Assembly (NCBI RefSeq): GCF_030817535.1
Contig: NZ_JAUSZL010000002.1
Coordinates: 2,480,001 to 2,544,000, forward strand
DNA length: 64,000 bases
Direction: 5' to 3'
DNA from: Streptomyces sp. V3I8
GTDB lineage: Bacteria; Actinomycetota; Actinomycetes; Streptomycetales; Streptomycetaceae
Shown: positions 25,144-33,269 of the stretch, piece after piece
Layout of the letters: the number at the start of each line of letters is the position of its first letter
Position numbering within the stretch: position 1 is the stretch's first letter
The notes under the pieces: model-generated
The model's database searches: none
Told to the model about the DNA's origin: nothing
Seen by the model: only the letters and a program-made list of their open reading frames with translations
Translations under genes and position numbers: made by a program

Positions 25144-26739
25144 GTGGACCCGGTGATCATCGTCGGAGCGGGGCCCGTAGGACTCACGCTCGCCCTGGCA
25201 CTGGCGCGTCAGGAGGTCCCCTCGGTCGTCCTGGACGAGAGCTCCGGCAAGGACGAGCAGCGGCTCGCGCGCACGGCCGTCCTGCGCGAGGACACCGCCG
25301 CGCTGCTGGGACGGCTGACGGGCTTCCCCGTGGCCGAGGCCGGTTTCCGCTGGGCCGGATGGCGGTCGATGCGGCGCAGGCAGGTGATGCGGCAGATCAC
25401 CTTCGGTGAGGACGACCCCGCGCTCCTGCACCTCCCCCAGCACCTGCTCACGGCCGCCCTGCGGGAGGCCATCGCGGCCGAACGGCTGGTCAAGGTGGCC
25501 GTGGACAGCCGTCTCGACTCCGTCGAGCAGGAGCCCGCGGGCGTCACGGCGCACACGCGGGGCCCCGGGGGAACCTGGTGGCGCGGCAGCCACCTGGTCG
25601 GTTGCGACGGTCCGCGCTCGACGGTCCGCAAGCTCCAGGACATCCGTTTCCCCGGCCGCACCGCCGTGGAACGGCACGCCGTCGCGGCGCTGCGTACGGA
25701 ACTGCCGTGGCCCGGCGAGGCGGTGCTGCACCGTATGCCGCCGTGGCGGTCCTCGGGCCCCGCGGTGACCGAGGTGACCGCGCGCCCCCTCGCCGAGGAC
25801 GTGTGGCGCCTGGACTGGCTGCTGCCGCCGGGCAAGGACCTGGTCACCCCCGACCTCCTCGTGGCGCGCGTCCGGGAGACCCTCGCGGGCTGGTGCGGGG
25901 GCACCACTCCGCCGTACGAGCTGCTGGACACCGGGGTCCACACGGTCCACCACCGGCTGGCGCGCAGGTGGCGGGCCGGCCGGATCTTCCTCGCCGGGGA
26001 CGCGGCGCACCTGCTCGGCGCGCTGGGCACCCAGGGCCTCGACGAGGGGCTGCGGGACGCCGACAACCTCGCGTGGAAGCTGGCCCTGGCCTGGCACCAC
26101 GGTCCGCACGAGGCCCTGCTCGACAGCTACCAGCTGGAGCGGCGCGCGGTCGTCGCCGCCCGGCTGCGCGCCGCCGACCAGGCGCTGCCGGTGCTGCGCG
26201 GCGGAGGCCTGCGGTCCGCGGTGCCCGGTGCGGCCCGCAACCACGACACCCTGCTCACGGACGGCCACCTGGGGCGCGGCGCACTGGGTGCGCCGGGAGC
26301 GTACGCCGATTCGCCGCTCACGCCTCCACGCGCCGAATCCTTCGTCGAGGTCGACACGGCGGTGGGCGCCCAGGTCGCCGACGTACGGGTGACGGCGGAG
26401 GACGGCTCGTCCGTGGCACTGCGGGACCGGCTGGGTAGGGGCGCCCTCCTGGTGCTGCTGATCGCGCCGGGAACCGTGGTGTGGGAGCGCAAGCACTGGG
26501 TGACGGCCGGAATCATGCCGCGGCTCGCCGCCGCCGTGACCGCGCTGCCGCACCGGGCCGAGCTGCTGGTCGCCGAGAGCTACCCGGGCGCGGCCGCGCA
26601 CACGGTGCTGCTCATCCGCCCGGACGGACACCTGGTCACAGCGTTGGGCGGAGTGCGTCCCGCCGATCTGTACGCGGCCGCGGAGGCGACGCTGGGCGGT
26701 CCCCTGGCCGCGGCGGAGCCCGCCTCCAGCAGGACGTGA
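25144..26739 (+). CDS. FAD-dependent aromatic monooxygenase (PHBH/PheA family)
   Basis: A 531-aa class A flavoprotein monooxygenase, expected to hydroxylate an aromatic or polyketide-like substrate with NAD(P)H and O2. The FAD-binding GxGxxG is IIVGAGPVGLTLALALA at the N-terminus, the DG motif is HLVGCDGPRSTVRK (about residue 157), and the GD motif is IFLAGDAAHLLGALGTQGLDEGLRDADNLAWKLA (from about residue 280). The last 130 residues match the thioredoxin-like C-terminal domain of these enzymes. The GD motif lacks the usual PPxGGQG and reads LGALGTQG, so substrate or flavin handling may differ. The GTG start at 25144 leaves no leader before VDPVIIVGAG. No pathway neighbours are present, so the substrate is unknown. 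Confidence 0.85.
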   Translation: MDPVIIVGAGPVGLTLALALARQEVPSVVLDESSGKDEQRLARTAVLREDTAALLGRLTGFPVAEAGFRWAGWRSMRRRQVMRQITFGEDDPALLHLPQHLLTAALREAIAAERLVKVAVDSRLDSVEQEPAGVTAHTRGPGGTWWRGSHLVGCDGPRSTVRKLQDIRFPGRTAVERHAVAALRTELPWPGEAVLHRMPPWRSSGPAVTEVTARPLAEDVWRLDWLLPPGKDLVTPDLLVARVRETLAGWCGGTTPPYELLDTGVHTVHHRLARRWRAGRIFLAGDAAHLLGALGTQGLDEGLRDADNLAWKLALAWHHGPHEALLDSYQLERRAVVAARLRAADQALPVLRGGGLRSAVPGAARNHDTLLTDGHLGRGALGAPGAYADSPLTPPRAESFVEVDTAVGAQVADVRVTAEDGSSVALRDRLGRGALLVLLIAPGTVVWERKHWVTAGIMPRLAAAVTALPHRAELLVAESYPGAAAHTVLLIRPDGHLVTALGGVRPADLYAAAEATLGGPLAAAEPASSRT

Positions 26740-26769
26740 GGCGGGCCCTGTCCAAGCACTGACATCGAG

Positions 26770-26799
26770 TTGACCGGTGCCCACCGGCGATGGTGTACT
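26770..26799 (+). promoter_or_regulatory. Promoter of the cysteine leader / CDO operon
   Basis: TTGACC (26770-26775) and TGTACT (26794-26799) form a plausible HrdB promoter with 18-nt spacing. Transcription would begin about 7 nt after the -10, at or next to the GTG at 26807, so the leader peptide is probably translated from a leaderless mRNA. Confidence 0.5.
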
Positions 26800-26806
26800 C
26801 CGGAGC

Positions 26807-26893
26807 GTGACCGACAGCTGTGTGCGCCTGTGGCGGAGGGTCCATATGGACCTCGTCCGCTATGCGGGCTGCGTGTGTCGCCCGTCCTGCTGA
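26807..26893 (+). CDS. Cysteine-rich leader peptide (probable attenuator ORF)
   Basis: A 28-codon ORF, GTG to TGA, whose product ends MDLVRYAGCVCRPSC. Three of the last seven residues are Cys, and a fourth Cys is near the start (MTDSC). An internal ATG at 26846 with GGAGGG 5 nt upstream would give the 15-aa form. The (R/H)-(V/M)DL-x-R core followed by a Cys cluster is the pattern of the short putative leader peptides found before sulfur-metabolism genes in Streptomyces. Its stop is 80 nt before the cysteine dioxygenase start. Inference: ribosome stalling on Cys codons reports cysteine level and controls the downstream operon. No clear terminator/antiterminator pair is obvious in 26894-26973, so the mechanism may be translational or Rho-dependent. 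Confidence 0.7.
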   Translation: MTDSCVRLWRRVHMDLVRYAGCVCRPSC

Positions 26894-26973
26894 CTTCGCA
26901 TCCTTCTTCCCTCCCGCGCGTGAGCCCCTGCGGCCGCCGCGCGTCACCGCGAACGCCCCTCAGGACGGTACCC

Positions 26974-27537
26974 GTGTCTGTGTCACCCTCTGTTCCCACT
27001 TCCGCTCCCGTCTCCGCCGGTTCCCCGGCTCCCACCGCGGCCGGTGCTCCCACTCAGGCCGAACTGCTGGAGTTCGTGCGCCGTACGGCCGCCGACACCG
27101 AGCTGATCGCCTCCCTCCCGCTCGACCCCGAGGGCCGGACGTGGGTACGCCTCGACGGTCCCGGGGGCAGCGAGGCCTGGCTCATCGGCTGGCCGCCCGG
27201 CACGGGCACCGGCTGGCACGACCACGCCGAGTCGGTGGGCGCGTTCCTCACCGCGTCGGGTGAGCTCAAGGAGAACTCGCTCGTCGCGCGACTGCCCACC
27301 GACGGCTGGCAGACCCTCGAACTGACCGAGGGGATCGACCGCGAACGGCGGCTGTCGGCGGGCAAGGGCCGTGCTTTCGGGCGCCACCACGTGCACGAGG
27401 TGCTCAACGAGTCCACCGAGGAGCACGCCGTCTCCGTACACGCGTACTACCCGCCGCTGCCGCGGATCCGTCGCTACAGCCGCACCGGCCAGGTCCTGCG
27501 CCTGGAGCAGGTCGAGCGCCCCGAGGACTGGCAGTGA
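26974..27537 (+). CDS. Cysteine dioxygenase (cupin, type I family)
   Basis: A 187-aa cupin that oxidises L-cysteine to cysteine sulfinate with O2, removing excess cysteine. The iron-binding set is visible: His-x-His in GTGWHDHAESVGAF (about residues 80-82) and the later His in EHAVSVHAYYPPLPRIRRY. GRHHVHEVLNES matches the second cupin motif. The GTG at 26974 is chosen because AGGACGG lies 6-7 nt upstream; about 30 N-terminal residues are Ser/Pro/Ala-rich. It overlaps the rhodanese gene by 4 nt (GTGA) and follows a Cys-rich leader ORF, so the operon is probably cysteine-responsive. Confidence 0.9.
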   Translation: MSVSPSVPTSAPVSAGSPAPTAAGAPTQAELLEFVRRTAADTELIASLPLDPEGRTWVRLDGPGGSEAWLIGWPPGTGTGWHDHAESVGAFLTASGELKENSLVARLPTDGWQTLELTEGIDRERRLSAGKGRAFGRHHVHEVLNESTEEHAVSVHAYYPPLPRIRRYSRTGQVLRLEQVERPEDWQ

Positions 27538-27983
27538 CGGACGTCCGGCCCGCGCCGGCCGAACGCCCCGTGGGGATCGACGAGTTGCTGGAGCGCGTAC
27601 GTGCGGATCTGGACCGGGTGGAGGCAAAAGCCGCCCGTGACGCCGTGCGGGCGGGCGACGCCCTGCTCGTCGACATCCGGTACGCGGCACTGCGCGAGCG
27701 CGACGGACTGATCCCCGGCGCGCTGGTCGTCGAGCGCAACGAACTGGAGTGGCGGCTCGACCCGCAGGGCAGCCACCGCGCCCCCGAGGCCACGAGCCAC
27801 GACCTGCGTGTCGTGGTCGTCTGCAACGAGGGGTACGCGTCGAGCCTGGCGGCCGCGTCCCTGCGGCGGCTGGGCCTCCACCGGGCCACGGATCTGGTGG
27901 GAGGCTTCCAGGCCTGGCGGTCGGCGGGGCTGCCGGTGGACACGGCCGTGCTGTCGGGTGCGGCCCCTGTCGGGCACAGCTAG
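27534..27983 (+). CDS. Rhodanese-like sulfurtransferase
   Basis: A 149-aa single-domain rhodanese. The segment ALLVDIRYAALRERDGLIPGALVVERNELEWRL is the N-terminal rhodanese pattern, and VVVVCNEGYASSLAAASLRRLG holds the active-site Cys (loop CNEGYAS). The last segment DLVGGFQAWRSAGLPV is the conserved C-terminal helix. It moves sulfane sulfur, and coupling with cysteine dioxygenase through a 4-nt overlap suggests a cysteine/persulfide detoxification unit. A hairpin follows directly after the stop. Confidence 0.9.
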   Translation: MTDVRPAPAERPVGIDELLERVRADLDRVEAKAARDAVRAGDALLVDIRYAALRERDGLIPGALVVERNELEWRLDPQGSHRAPEATSHDLRVVVVCNEGYASSLAAASLRRLGLHRATDLVGGFQAWRSAGLPVDTAVLSGAAPVGHS

Positions 27984-27990
27984 CTGCGGA

Positions 27991-28011
27991 GGCCCCTTCG
28001 CGCAAGGGGCC
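27991..28011 (+). terminator. Terminator of the CDO-rhodanese operon
   Basis: GGCCCCTT (27991-27998) pairs with AAGGGGCC (28004-28011) around a 5-nt loop, 8 nt after the rhodanese stop. The stem is 8 bp and there is no T-run. Confidence 0.55.
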
Positions 28012-28179
28012 CCGTCACCGCGCCCGCCGCCCAGGTCCGTGCAGGGCGCTTGTACCGGTCGAGGAGGGTGATGCGCTCCTTGAAGAACGTACGGAGTCCG
28101 GGGAGCGTCGGCCGGATCGAGCCGTGCCCCGGAGCCCTGGCGGCTGCGGGACGCCGGCGGCTGCCGGGCCTGCGTTCCC

Positions 28180-28998
28180 TCAGTACCCCTCGTCCTCCAG
28201 GAGCTCCGTGTCCTCGCCCTCCTCCTCGAGCGCCTGCCGGACCACCCGGAGGGCCGTGCCCGGGGAGTAGCCCTTGCGGGCGAGCATCCCGGCCAGGCGC
28301 CGTATGCGCTTGTCGCGGTCGAGGCCGCGGGTGGAACGCAGTTTGCGCGCCACGAGTTCGCGTGCGGTCGCCTCCTCCTGGTCGGAGTCGAGTTGTGCGA
28401 CCGCCTCGTCGATGAGCGTGGAGTCCACGCCCTTGGTCCGCAGTTCCTGGACGAGCGCCCGCCGGGCGAGGCCCCGGCCGTGGTGGCGGGACTCGACCCA
28501 GGCGTCCGCGAAGGCACCGTCGTTGATCAGCCCGACCTCTTCGAAGCGGGACAGCACCTCTTCCGCCACGTCGTCCGGGATCTCGCGCTTGCGCAACGCG
28601 TCCGCGAGCTGCTTCCGCGTGCGCGGAGTCCCGGTGAGCAGGCGCAGGCAGATCGCCCGCGCCTGCTCAGCCGGGTCCCTCGGGGACTCCCCCTTCTCGG
28701 CCCCCGACGAGGCAGGGGTGCCTCCGTCCTGTGTGCCGCCGCCGGACGACTCCCCGAAGCCGCGCCGCCGGCCGCGCCCCCGTCGGGAACGGCCCCCGCC
28801 GTCCCGCTCTCCGCGGTCCCGGCCCTCGTCGTCCCCGTACGGCCAGGTGCCGGCGCCGCGCGCGGAGCCGCCGCCCGGTGAGCCGTCACCTTCGTACGCG
28901 TCGGCCCCGCCCCGGGCCGGGCCGGTGTCCTCCCCGTGGCCCTGCCCTGCACGGGCGACGGGGTGGACCTGCTCGCTCCAGTCCGTTCGTCGTGTCAC
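28180..28998 (-). CDS. recX: RecA regulator RecX
   Basis: A 272-aa protein that binds RecA filaments and limits their activity. The RecX core (about residues 110-265) is a chain of three-helix repeats: AICLRLLTGTPRTRKQLADAL, EVLSRFEEVGLINDGAFADAWV, GLARRALVQELRTKGV, KRIRRLAGMLARKGYSPGTALRVVRQAL. The first 110 residues are a disordered Gly/Arg/Glu-rich extension, usual in Streptomyces. The start lies 3 nt after the recA stop, so recA-recX is one transcription unit under SOS control. Confidence 0.93.
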   Translation of the reverse strand: MTRRTDWSEQVHPVARAGQGHGEDTGPARGGADAYEGDGSPGGGSARGAGTWPYGDDEGRDRGERDGGGRSRRGRGRRRGFGESSGGGTQDGGTPASSGAEKGESPRDPAEQARAICLRLLTGTPRTRKQLADALRKREIPDDVAEEVLSRFEEVGLINDGAFADAWVESRHHGRGLARRALVQELRTKGVDSTLIDEAVAQLDSDQEEATARELVARKLRSTRGLDRDKRIRRLAGMLARKGYSPGTALRVVRQALEEEGEDTELLEDEGY

Positions 28999-29001
28999 GG
29001 A

Positions 29002-30126
29002 CTAGCTCTTGGCCGCCGCGGCCTTGGGCTTGGTGGCCTTGGCCGCGGGAGCGGGAACCGTCTTCGCGGTCTCGCCCGCAGCGGCCGGCTCCGCCGCGTC
29101 CGCACCCGGCTCGGCGGCGGGCTTCTCCGCCTTCACACCGACGCCCAGCTTCTCCAGGATCTTCTTCTCGATCTCGTTGGCGAGGTCGGGGTTGTCCTTG
29201 AGGAAGTTGCGCGCGTTCTCCTTGCCCTGGCCGAGCTGGTCGCCCTCGTACGTGTACCAGGCGCCGGCCTTGCGCACGAAGCCGTTCTCCACACCCATGT
29301 CGATCAGGCCGCCCTCGCGGCTGATGCCCTGGCCGTAGAGGATGTCGAACTCGGCCTGCTTGAAGGGCGGGGCCACCTTGTTCTTGACGACCTTGACGCG
29401 GGTGCGGTTGCCGACCGCGTCGGTGCCGTCCTTCAGAGTCTCGATGCGGCGGATGTCCAGGCGCACCGAGGCGTAGAACTTCAGCGCCCGGCCACCGGTC
29501 GTGGTCTCCGGCGAGCCGAACATCACGCCGATCTTCTCGCGGAGCTGGTTGATGAAGATCGCGGTGGTCTTCGACTGGTTGAGCGCGCTGGTGATCTTCC
29601 GCAGTGCCTGGCTCATCAGACGGGCCTGCAGACCCACGTGCGAGTCGCCCATCTCGCCCTCGATCTCCGCGCGCGGCACCAGGGCCGCGACGGAGTCGAT
29701 GACGATGAGGTCGAGAGCGCCGGAGCGGATCAGCATGTCGACGATTTCCAGCGCCTGCTCACCGTTGTCCGGCTGGGACAGGATGAGGTTCTCGATGTCG
29801 ACGCCGAGCTTCTTGGCGTACTCGGGGTCGAGGGCGTGCTCGGCATCGACGAAGGCCACCTGGCCGCCGGCCTTCTGCGCGTTCGCCACCGCGTGCAGGG
29901 TCAGGGTCGTCTTGCCGGAGGACTCCGGACCGTACACCTCCACCACCCGGCCGCGCGGCAGACCGCCGACGCCGAGGGCGACGTCCAGGGCGGTCGATCC
30001 GGTGGGGATCACCTCGATGGGCTCGTTCGGCCGCTCACCCAGACGCATCACCGCGCCCTTGCCGAATTGCCGTTCAATTTGTGCGAGCGCGGCGTCGAGC
30101 GCCTTCTCGCGGTCGGTTCCTGCCAT
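29002..30126 (-). CDS. recA: Recombinase RecA
   Basis: A 374-aa recombinase for strand exchange and LexA cleavage stimulation. Walker A is GPESSGKTT (residues 66-74), with Walker [11 protein letters not shown], the L1/L2 loop region ([32 protein letters not shown]) and [17 protein letters not shown]. The C-terminus is an Ala/Lys/Pro-rich tail of about 45 aa, as in other Streptomyces. The ATG at 30126 is followed directly by the family N-terminus [23 protein letters not shown]. It is driven by a promoter with an internal SOS box 160 nt upstream and followed by recX at 3 nt. Confidence 0.98.
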   Translation of the reverse strand: MAGTDREKALDAALAQIERQFGKGAVMRLGERPNEPIEVIPTGSTALDVALGVGGLPRGRVVEVYGPESSGKTTLTLHAVANAQKAGGQVAFVDAEHALDPEYAKKLGVDIENLILSQPDNGEQALEIVDMLIRSGALDLIVIDSVAALVPRAEIEGEMGDSHVGLQARLMSQALRKITSALNQSKTTAIFINQLREKIGVMFGSPETTTGGRALKFYASVRLDIRRIETLKDGTDAVGNRTRVKVVKNKVAPPFKQAEFDILYGQGISREGGLIDMGVENGFVRKAGAWYTYEGDQLGQGKENARNFLKDNPDLANEIEKKILEKLGVGVKAEKPAAEPGADAAEPAAAGETAKTVPAPAAKATKPKAAAAKS

Positions 30127-30285
30127 GGGTTCCACCCGATTTGCTTGAGTCGATCGCTTCACGTCAAAGACGCTAACGCCTGCCACTGACAATGCGCCCC
30201 GACGCCCGTCCAGCCTGTGGATAACTCGGGCACTTCGGCACGAATTCCCCGCCCGCATCCCGCCCCAGGTCTCGCCGGAGCCCCC

Positions 30286-30315
30286 ATAAGAACGGATGTT
30301 CGATTTTGGTGTCAA
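30286..30315 (-). promoter_or_regulatory. recA promoter with LexA (SOS) box
   Basis: On the minus strand TTGACA (30315-30310) and TCTTAT (30291-30286) form a -35/-10 pair with an 18-nt spacer. Between and overlapping them is the palindrome GAACGGATGTTC at 30290-30301 (GAAC-N4-GTTC), the actinobacterial LexA-box form. LexA bound here would block RNA polymerase directly, giving DNA-damage induction of recA-recX. The leader would be about 150 nt. Confidence 0.85.
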
Positions 30316-30398
30316 GCACATCACGCACCGGGGCGGGGGCGTGTCGCGGCCCGCGCCGCCCGGCTGTTCCGGGGTCGCGCGGGCCGCGCCGAACGGCG

Positions 30399-31661
30399 TC
30401 AGGAAGAGGCGCGGGGGCTGTCGTCCTCGACCGGCCGCGGCTCCCGGGAGTCCGCACGCAGCAGGTGCCGTACACGCTTGAGGAGGGTGCCCGAGCCCCG
30501 CGCACGGCGTCCGTGCACCCTCGGGTCGTCCGTGACGTCGTACCGCTTCACGTACGCCCCCAGGAAGGCCTGCAGAGTGGCGACCGCCGGGATGGCGATC
30601 AGCGCGCCGACGGCTCCGAGCAGGGCGGTGCCCGCGATGACCGACCCGAAGGCGACCGCCGGGTGGATGTCCACGGTCTTCGCGGTCAGCTTGGGCTGCA
30701 GCACGTAGTTCTCGAACTGCTGGTAGACCACGACGAAGACCAGTACCCACAGCGCGTACCAGGGGTTGACCGTGAAGGCGATCAGCATCGGCAGGGCGCC
30801 CGCGAGGTACGTGCCGATGGTGGGGATGAACTGCGAGACCAGGCCCACGTAGACGGCGAGCACGGGCGCGTAGTCCACGCCGAGGGACTCCAGCAGGACG
30901 TAGTGGGCCAGGCCGGAGATGAGGGCCATCAGGCCGCGTGAGTAGAGGTAACCACCGGTCTTGTTGACGGCGATCTCCCAGGCGCGCAGGACCTCCGCCT
31001 GCCGGGCCGGCGGCAGCACCGAGCACAGCGCGCGCCGCAGCCGCGGGCCGTCGGCGGCGAAGTAGAACGCGAACAGGGTGATCGTCAGGAGCTGGAAGAG
31101 GCCGCCCAGGACCTGCGCGGACACGTCCAGGACGCCGGTCGCGCTGTTCTGCACGTACTTCCGGAGCCAGTCGGAGCGCAGCAGGCTGTCCTGGATGTCG
31201 ACGCGGCTCAGTTCCGTGTGGAAGGTGGTGTTGGCCCAGCTGATCACCGAGTCGACGTACTTCGGGAAGTCCTCGACGATGTCGATGATCTGCCCGGCGA
31301 GCATCGAGCCGAGCAGTGTGATGAAGCCCGCACTCACGATCATCACGATGAGGAACACGAGGCCGGTGGCCAGCCCTCTGCGCATGCCGAACGAGGACAT
31401 CCAGCTCACCGCGGGCTCGATGGCGAGGGCCATGAAGAACGCGATCAGGATGTTGATCAGCAGCCCGGTCAGCTGGTGGAAGGCCCAACTGCCGAGCTGG
31501 AAACAGGCGATGAGGGTGAGCGCGAGCACCATGGCCCGCGGCAGCCAGCGCGGCATCTTGCTGCCCCCCTCGGCCGCGCCCCCGACCGGGGGCGTGGGAG
31601 GTGTCGTGCCGAACGGGGAGGCGTGCTGTCCGACCTGCGTCGTCTCGTCTGTCGATGCCAC
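30399..31661 (-). CDS. AI-2E family (PerM/UPF0118) membrane transporter
   Basis: A membrane protein of about 420 aa with roughly eight hydrophobic segments ([88 protein letters not shown] and others) and the family signature around [14 protein letters not shown] and [27 protein letters not shown]. Members include TqsA and YtvI and are proposed exporters or Na+/H+ antiporters; the substrate cannot be told. GTG at 31661 is chosen over GTG 31679; neither has a good Shine-Dalgarno. The C-terminal tail is highly charged. It is upstream of recA on the same strand but with its own gap of 272 nt. Confidence 0.85.
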   Translation of the reverse strand: MASTDETTQVGQHASPFGTTPPTPPVGGAAEGGSKMPRWLPRAMVLALTLIACFQLGSWAFHQLTGLLINILIAFFMALAIEPAVSWMSSFGMRRGLATGLVFLIVMIVSAGFITLLGSMLAGQIIDIVEDFPKYVDSVISWANTTFHTELSRVDIQDSLLRSDWLRKYVQNSATGVLDVSAQVLGGLFQLLTITLFAFYFAADGPRLRRALCSVLPPARQAEVLRAWEIAVNKTGGYLYSRGLMALISGLAHYVLLESLGVDYAPVLAVYVGLVSQFIPTIGTYLAGALPMLIAFTVNPWYALWVLVFVVVYQQFENYVLQPKLTAKTVDIHPAVAFGSVIAGTALLGAVGALIAIPAVATLQAFLGAYVKRYDVTDDPRVHGRRARGSGTLLKRVRHLLRADSREPRPVEDDSPRASS

Positions 31662-31722
31662 GGGCCAAGTCTCGCCCACGTGGACGACAATCGGCCCCGC
31701 TCCCCCGGATCTTCCTGGTCGG

Positions 31723-31917
31723 TCAGCGCGATTCGTGGGGAACGTTCACCGCCGTACAGACCGCGCGCCACACGTCCTTCGCCTCCCAGCCCGCGTCCAG
31801 CGCCTGCCGCACCGTCCGTCCGCCGAGCTCCGACATCACGTGGTCGCGCGCGAAGGTGTCGGCGTACTCCGTACCGAAGTGATCCGCCATCCGCTGCCAG
31901 AAGACCGTCAACCGCAT
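31723..31917 (-). CDS. DUF3046 family small protein
   Basis: A 64-aa protein with the complete DUF3046 pattern: MRLTVFWQRMADHFG, YADTFARDHVMSELGGRTVRQALDAG and KDVWRAVCTAVNVP. The function is unknown; it is conserved across actinobacteria near recA/recX. It is preceded by an 80-nt gap to a divergent gene. Confidence 0.9.
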   Translation of the reverse strand: MRLTVFWQRMADHFGTEYADTFARDHVMSELGGRTVRQALDAGWEAKDVWRAVCTAVNVPHESR

Positions 31918-31997
31918 GCCTCCAGTATCCCGCCCCTGGGGGTGGGCCCGTGCCGGGACCGCCTGCCGAGAACGCTTTCCGCCCTACGGTCTGACCC

Positions 31998-32939
31998 ATG
32001 GCCGAAACAGGAGCATCCCCACTCCCCCCGACGCCCCCGGCGCACACCCCCCTCTCCCGCGCCGAGCAGTTCGTCTGGCTCACCGCGCGTGTGCTGGAGC
32101 AGCGCCGTTTCGAGTACCACTTCCTGGGCAGCGGCGCGGACGCGGTCGAGACCGCGCTGGCCGCGTACCGCAACGAGGACGACGGGTACGGCCACGCGCT
32201 GGAACCCGACCTGCGCGGCCCGGTCAGCCAGCCCCTGCACGTCGGGCACGCGCTGCGCGTCCTGGACTCGATCGGGCGCTGCGGCGGACAGCGGGTGGAA
32301 CGCGTGTGCCGTTACCTGACCTCCGTGTCGACGCGGGACGGCGCGCTCCCCGTGGTCCGTCCCGGCCGGCGCGGCTATCCGTCGGCGCCCTTCGTGCCGA
32401 TCCTGGACGACCCGCCCGGCGAACTGCTCGCCACCGGTCCCGTGGTGGGACTGCTGCACCGCAACGAGGTGTGGCACGCCTGGCTGTTCCGGGCCACCGA
32501 CTTCTGCTGGCAGGCGGTGGACTCCCTGGAGAAGACACATCCGTACGAGGTCGAGGCCGCCGTGGCCTTCCTGGACTCCGCGCCCGACCGCCCGCGCGCG
32601 GAGGCGGCCGCCGACCGGCTCGGCCGGCTGGTGCGCGAGCAGCGGCTCGCCGTGCTGGAGCCACGGGACCCCGACGCGTTCCCCGTGGCGCCCGGTTACG
32701 CGCCCGGGGAGCGCCACCTGCCGCACGACTACGCGAGGACGCCCGGCTCCCTCGCGCGCGCGTGGTTCACCGACGAGGAGATGACCCGCTCCCTGTGCCA
32801 CCTCAGGGAGGAACAGCAGGAGGACGGCGGCTGGCCCCTCCGCCGGCGCCGATGGGCCCCGGGCAGCGCGCTGGAGGCACGCCCCGCCGTCACGATCGAG
32901 GCGCTGCGCACCTTGCAGGCGTACGGACTGCTCGCCTAG
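31998..32939 (+). CDS. Prenyltransferase/squalene-oxidase-repeat-like hypothetical protein
   Basis: A 313-aa soluble protein. Repeated motifs such as YRNEDDGYGHALEPDLRGPVSQPLHVGHALRVLD, YLTSVSTRDGALP and LREEQQEDGGWPLRRRRWAPGSALEARPAVTIEALRTL resemble the QW-type (alpha/alpha toroid) repeats of terpene cyclases and prenyltransferases. The Asp-rich catalytic motifs (DXDD, DDXXD) are not apparent. It is probably a fold relative without cyclase activity. ATG 31998 gives MAETGASPLPP, with a short disordered lead. It is divergent from DUF3046. Confidence 0.7.
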   Translation: MAETGASPLPPTPPAHTPLSRAEQFVWLTARVLEQRRFEYHFLGSGADAVETALAAYRNEDDGYGHALEPDLRGPVSQPLHVGHALRVLDSIGRCGGQRVERVCRYLTSVSTRDGALPVVRPGRRGYPSAPFVPILDDPPGELLATGPVVGLLHRNEVWHAWLFRATDFCWQAVDSLEKTHPYEVEAAVAFLDSAPDRPRAEAAADRLGRLVREQRLAVLEPRDPDAFPVAPGYAPGERHLPHDYARTPGSLARAWFTDEEMTRSLCHLREEQQEDGGWPLRRRRWAPGSALEARPAVTIEALRTLQAYGLLA

Positions 32940-32954
32940 GGCGTTTCTTCGGGA

Positions 32955-33269
32955 TCAGCCCTGGCCCGTCATCGCCCGTACCCCCGCCGTGACCACCACG
33001 GCCGCGGCCACGACCAGCAGGAAGGGGGCCCGCAGCAGCAGTGCCACGGCGGCCGCGGCGAGCCCCGCGGCCCTCGCGTCCAGGACCAGGACGCGGCCGT
33101 CGGCGAAGGTCTGCTGGGCGGTCAGGGCCGCCAGCAGGGCGACGGGCAGCAGGGCGGCCAGCCGCCGGACGAGCGGCCGTTCCAGCGCGCCCGCGGGGAT
33201 CAGCAGCCCGATCAGTTTCACGGCGTAGCAGCCGACGGCGGTCAGGCCGATCGCGATCCAGATGTTCAC
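32955..33269 (-). CDS. azlD: AzlD family small permease subunit
   Basis: A 104-aa membrane protein with four hydrophobic segments, starting MNIWIAIGLTAVGCYAVKLIGLLIP and ending LLLRAPFLLVVAAAVVVTAGVRAM. AzlD works with AzlC as a branched-chain amino acid exporter (BrnE/BrnF-like). The GTG start overlaps the azlC stop (GTGA), so the pair is coupled. Confidence 0.9.
   Translation of the reverse strand: MNIWIAIGLTAVGCYAVKLIGLLIPAGALERPLVRRLAALLPVALLAALTAQQTFADGRVLVLDARAAGLAAAAVALLLRAPFLLVVAAAVVVTAGVRAMTGQG

Noticed and set aside
26894..26973. Classical terminator/antiterminator pair after the Cys leader
   Set aside because: Looked for competing stems between the leader stop and the CDO start; none is convincing, so a specific attenuation structure is not claimed.
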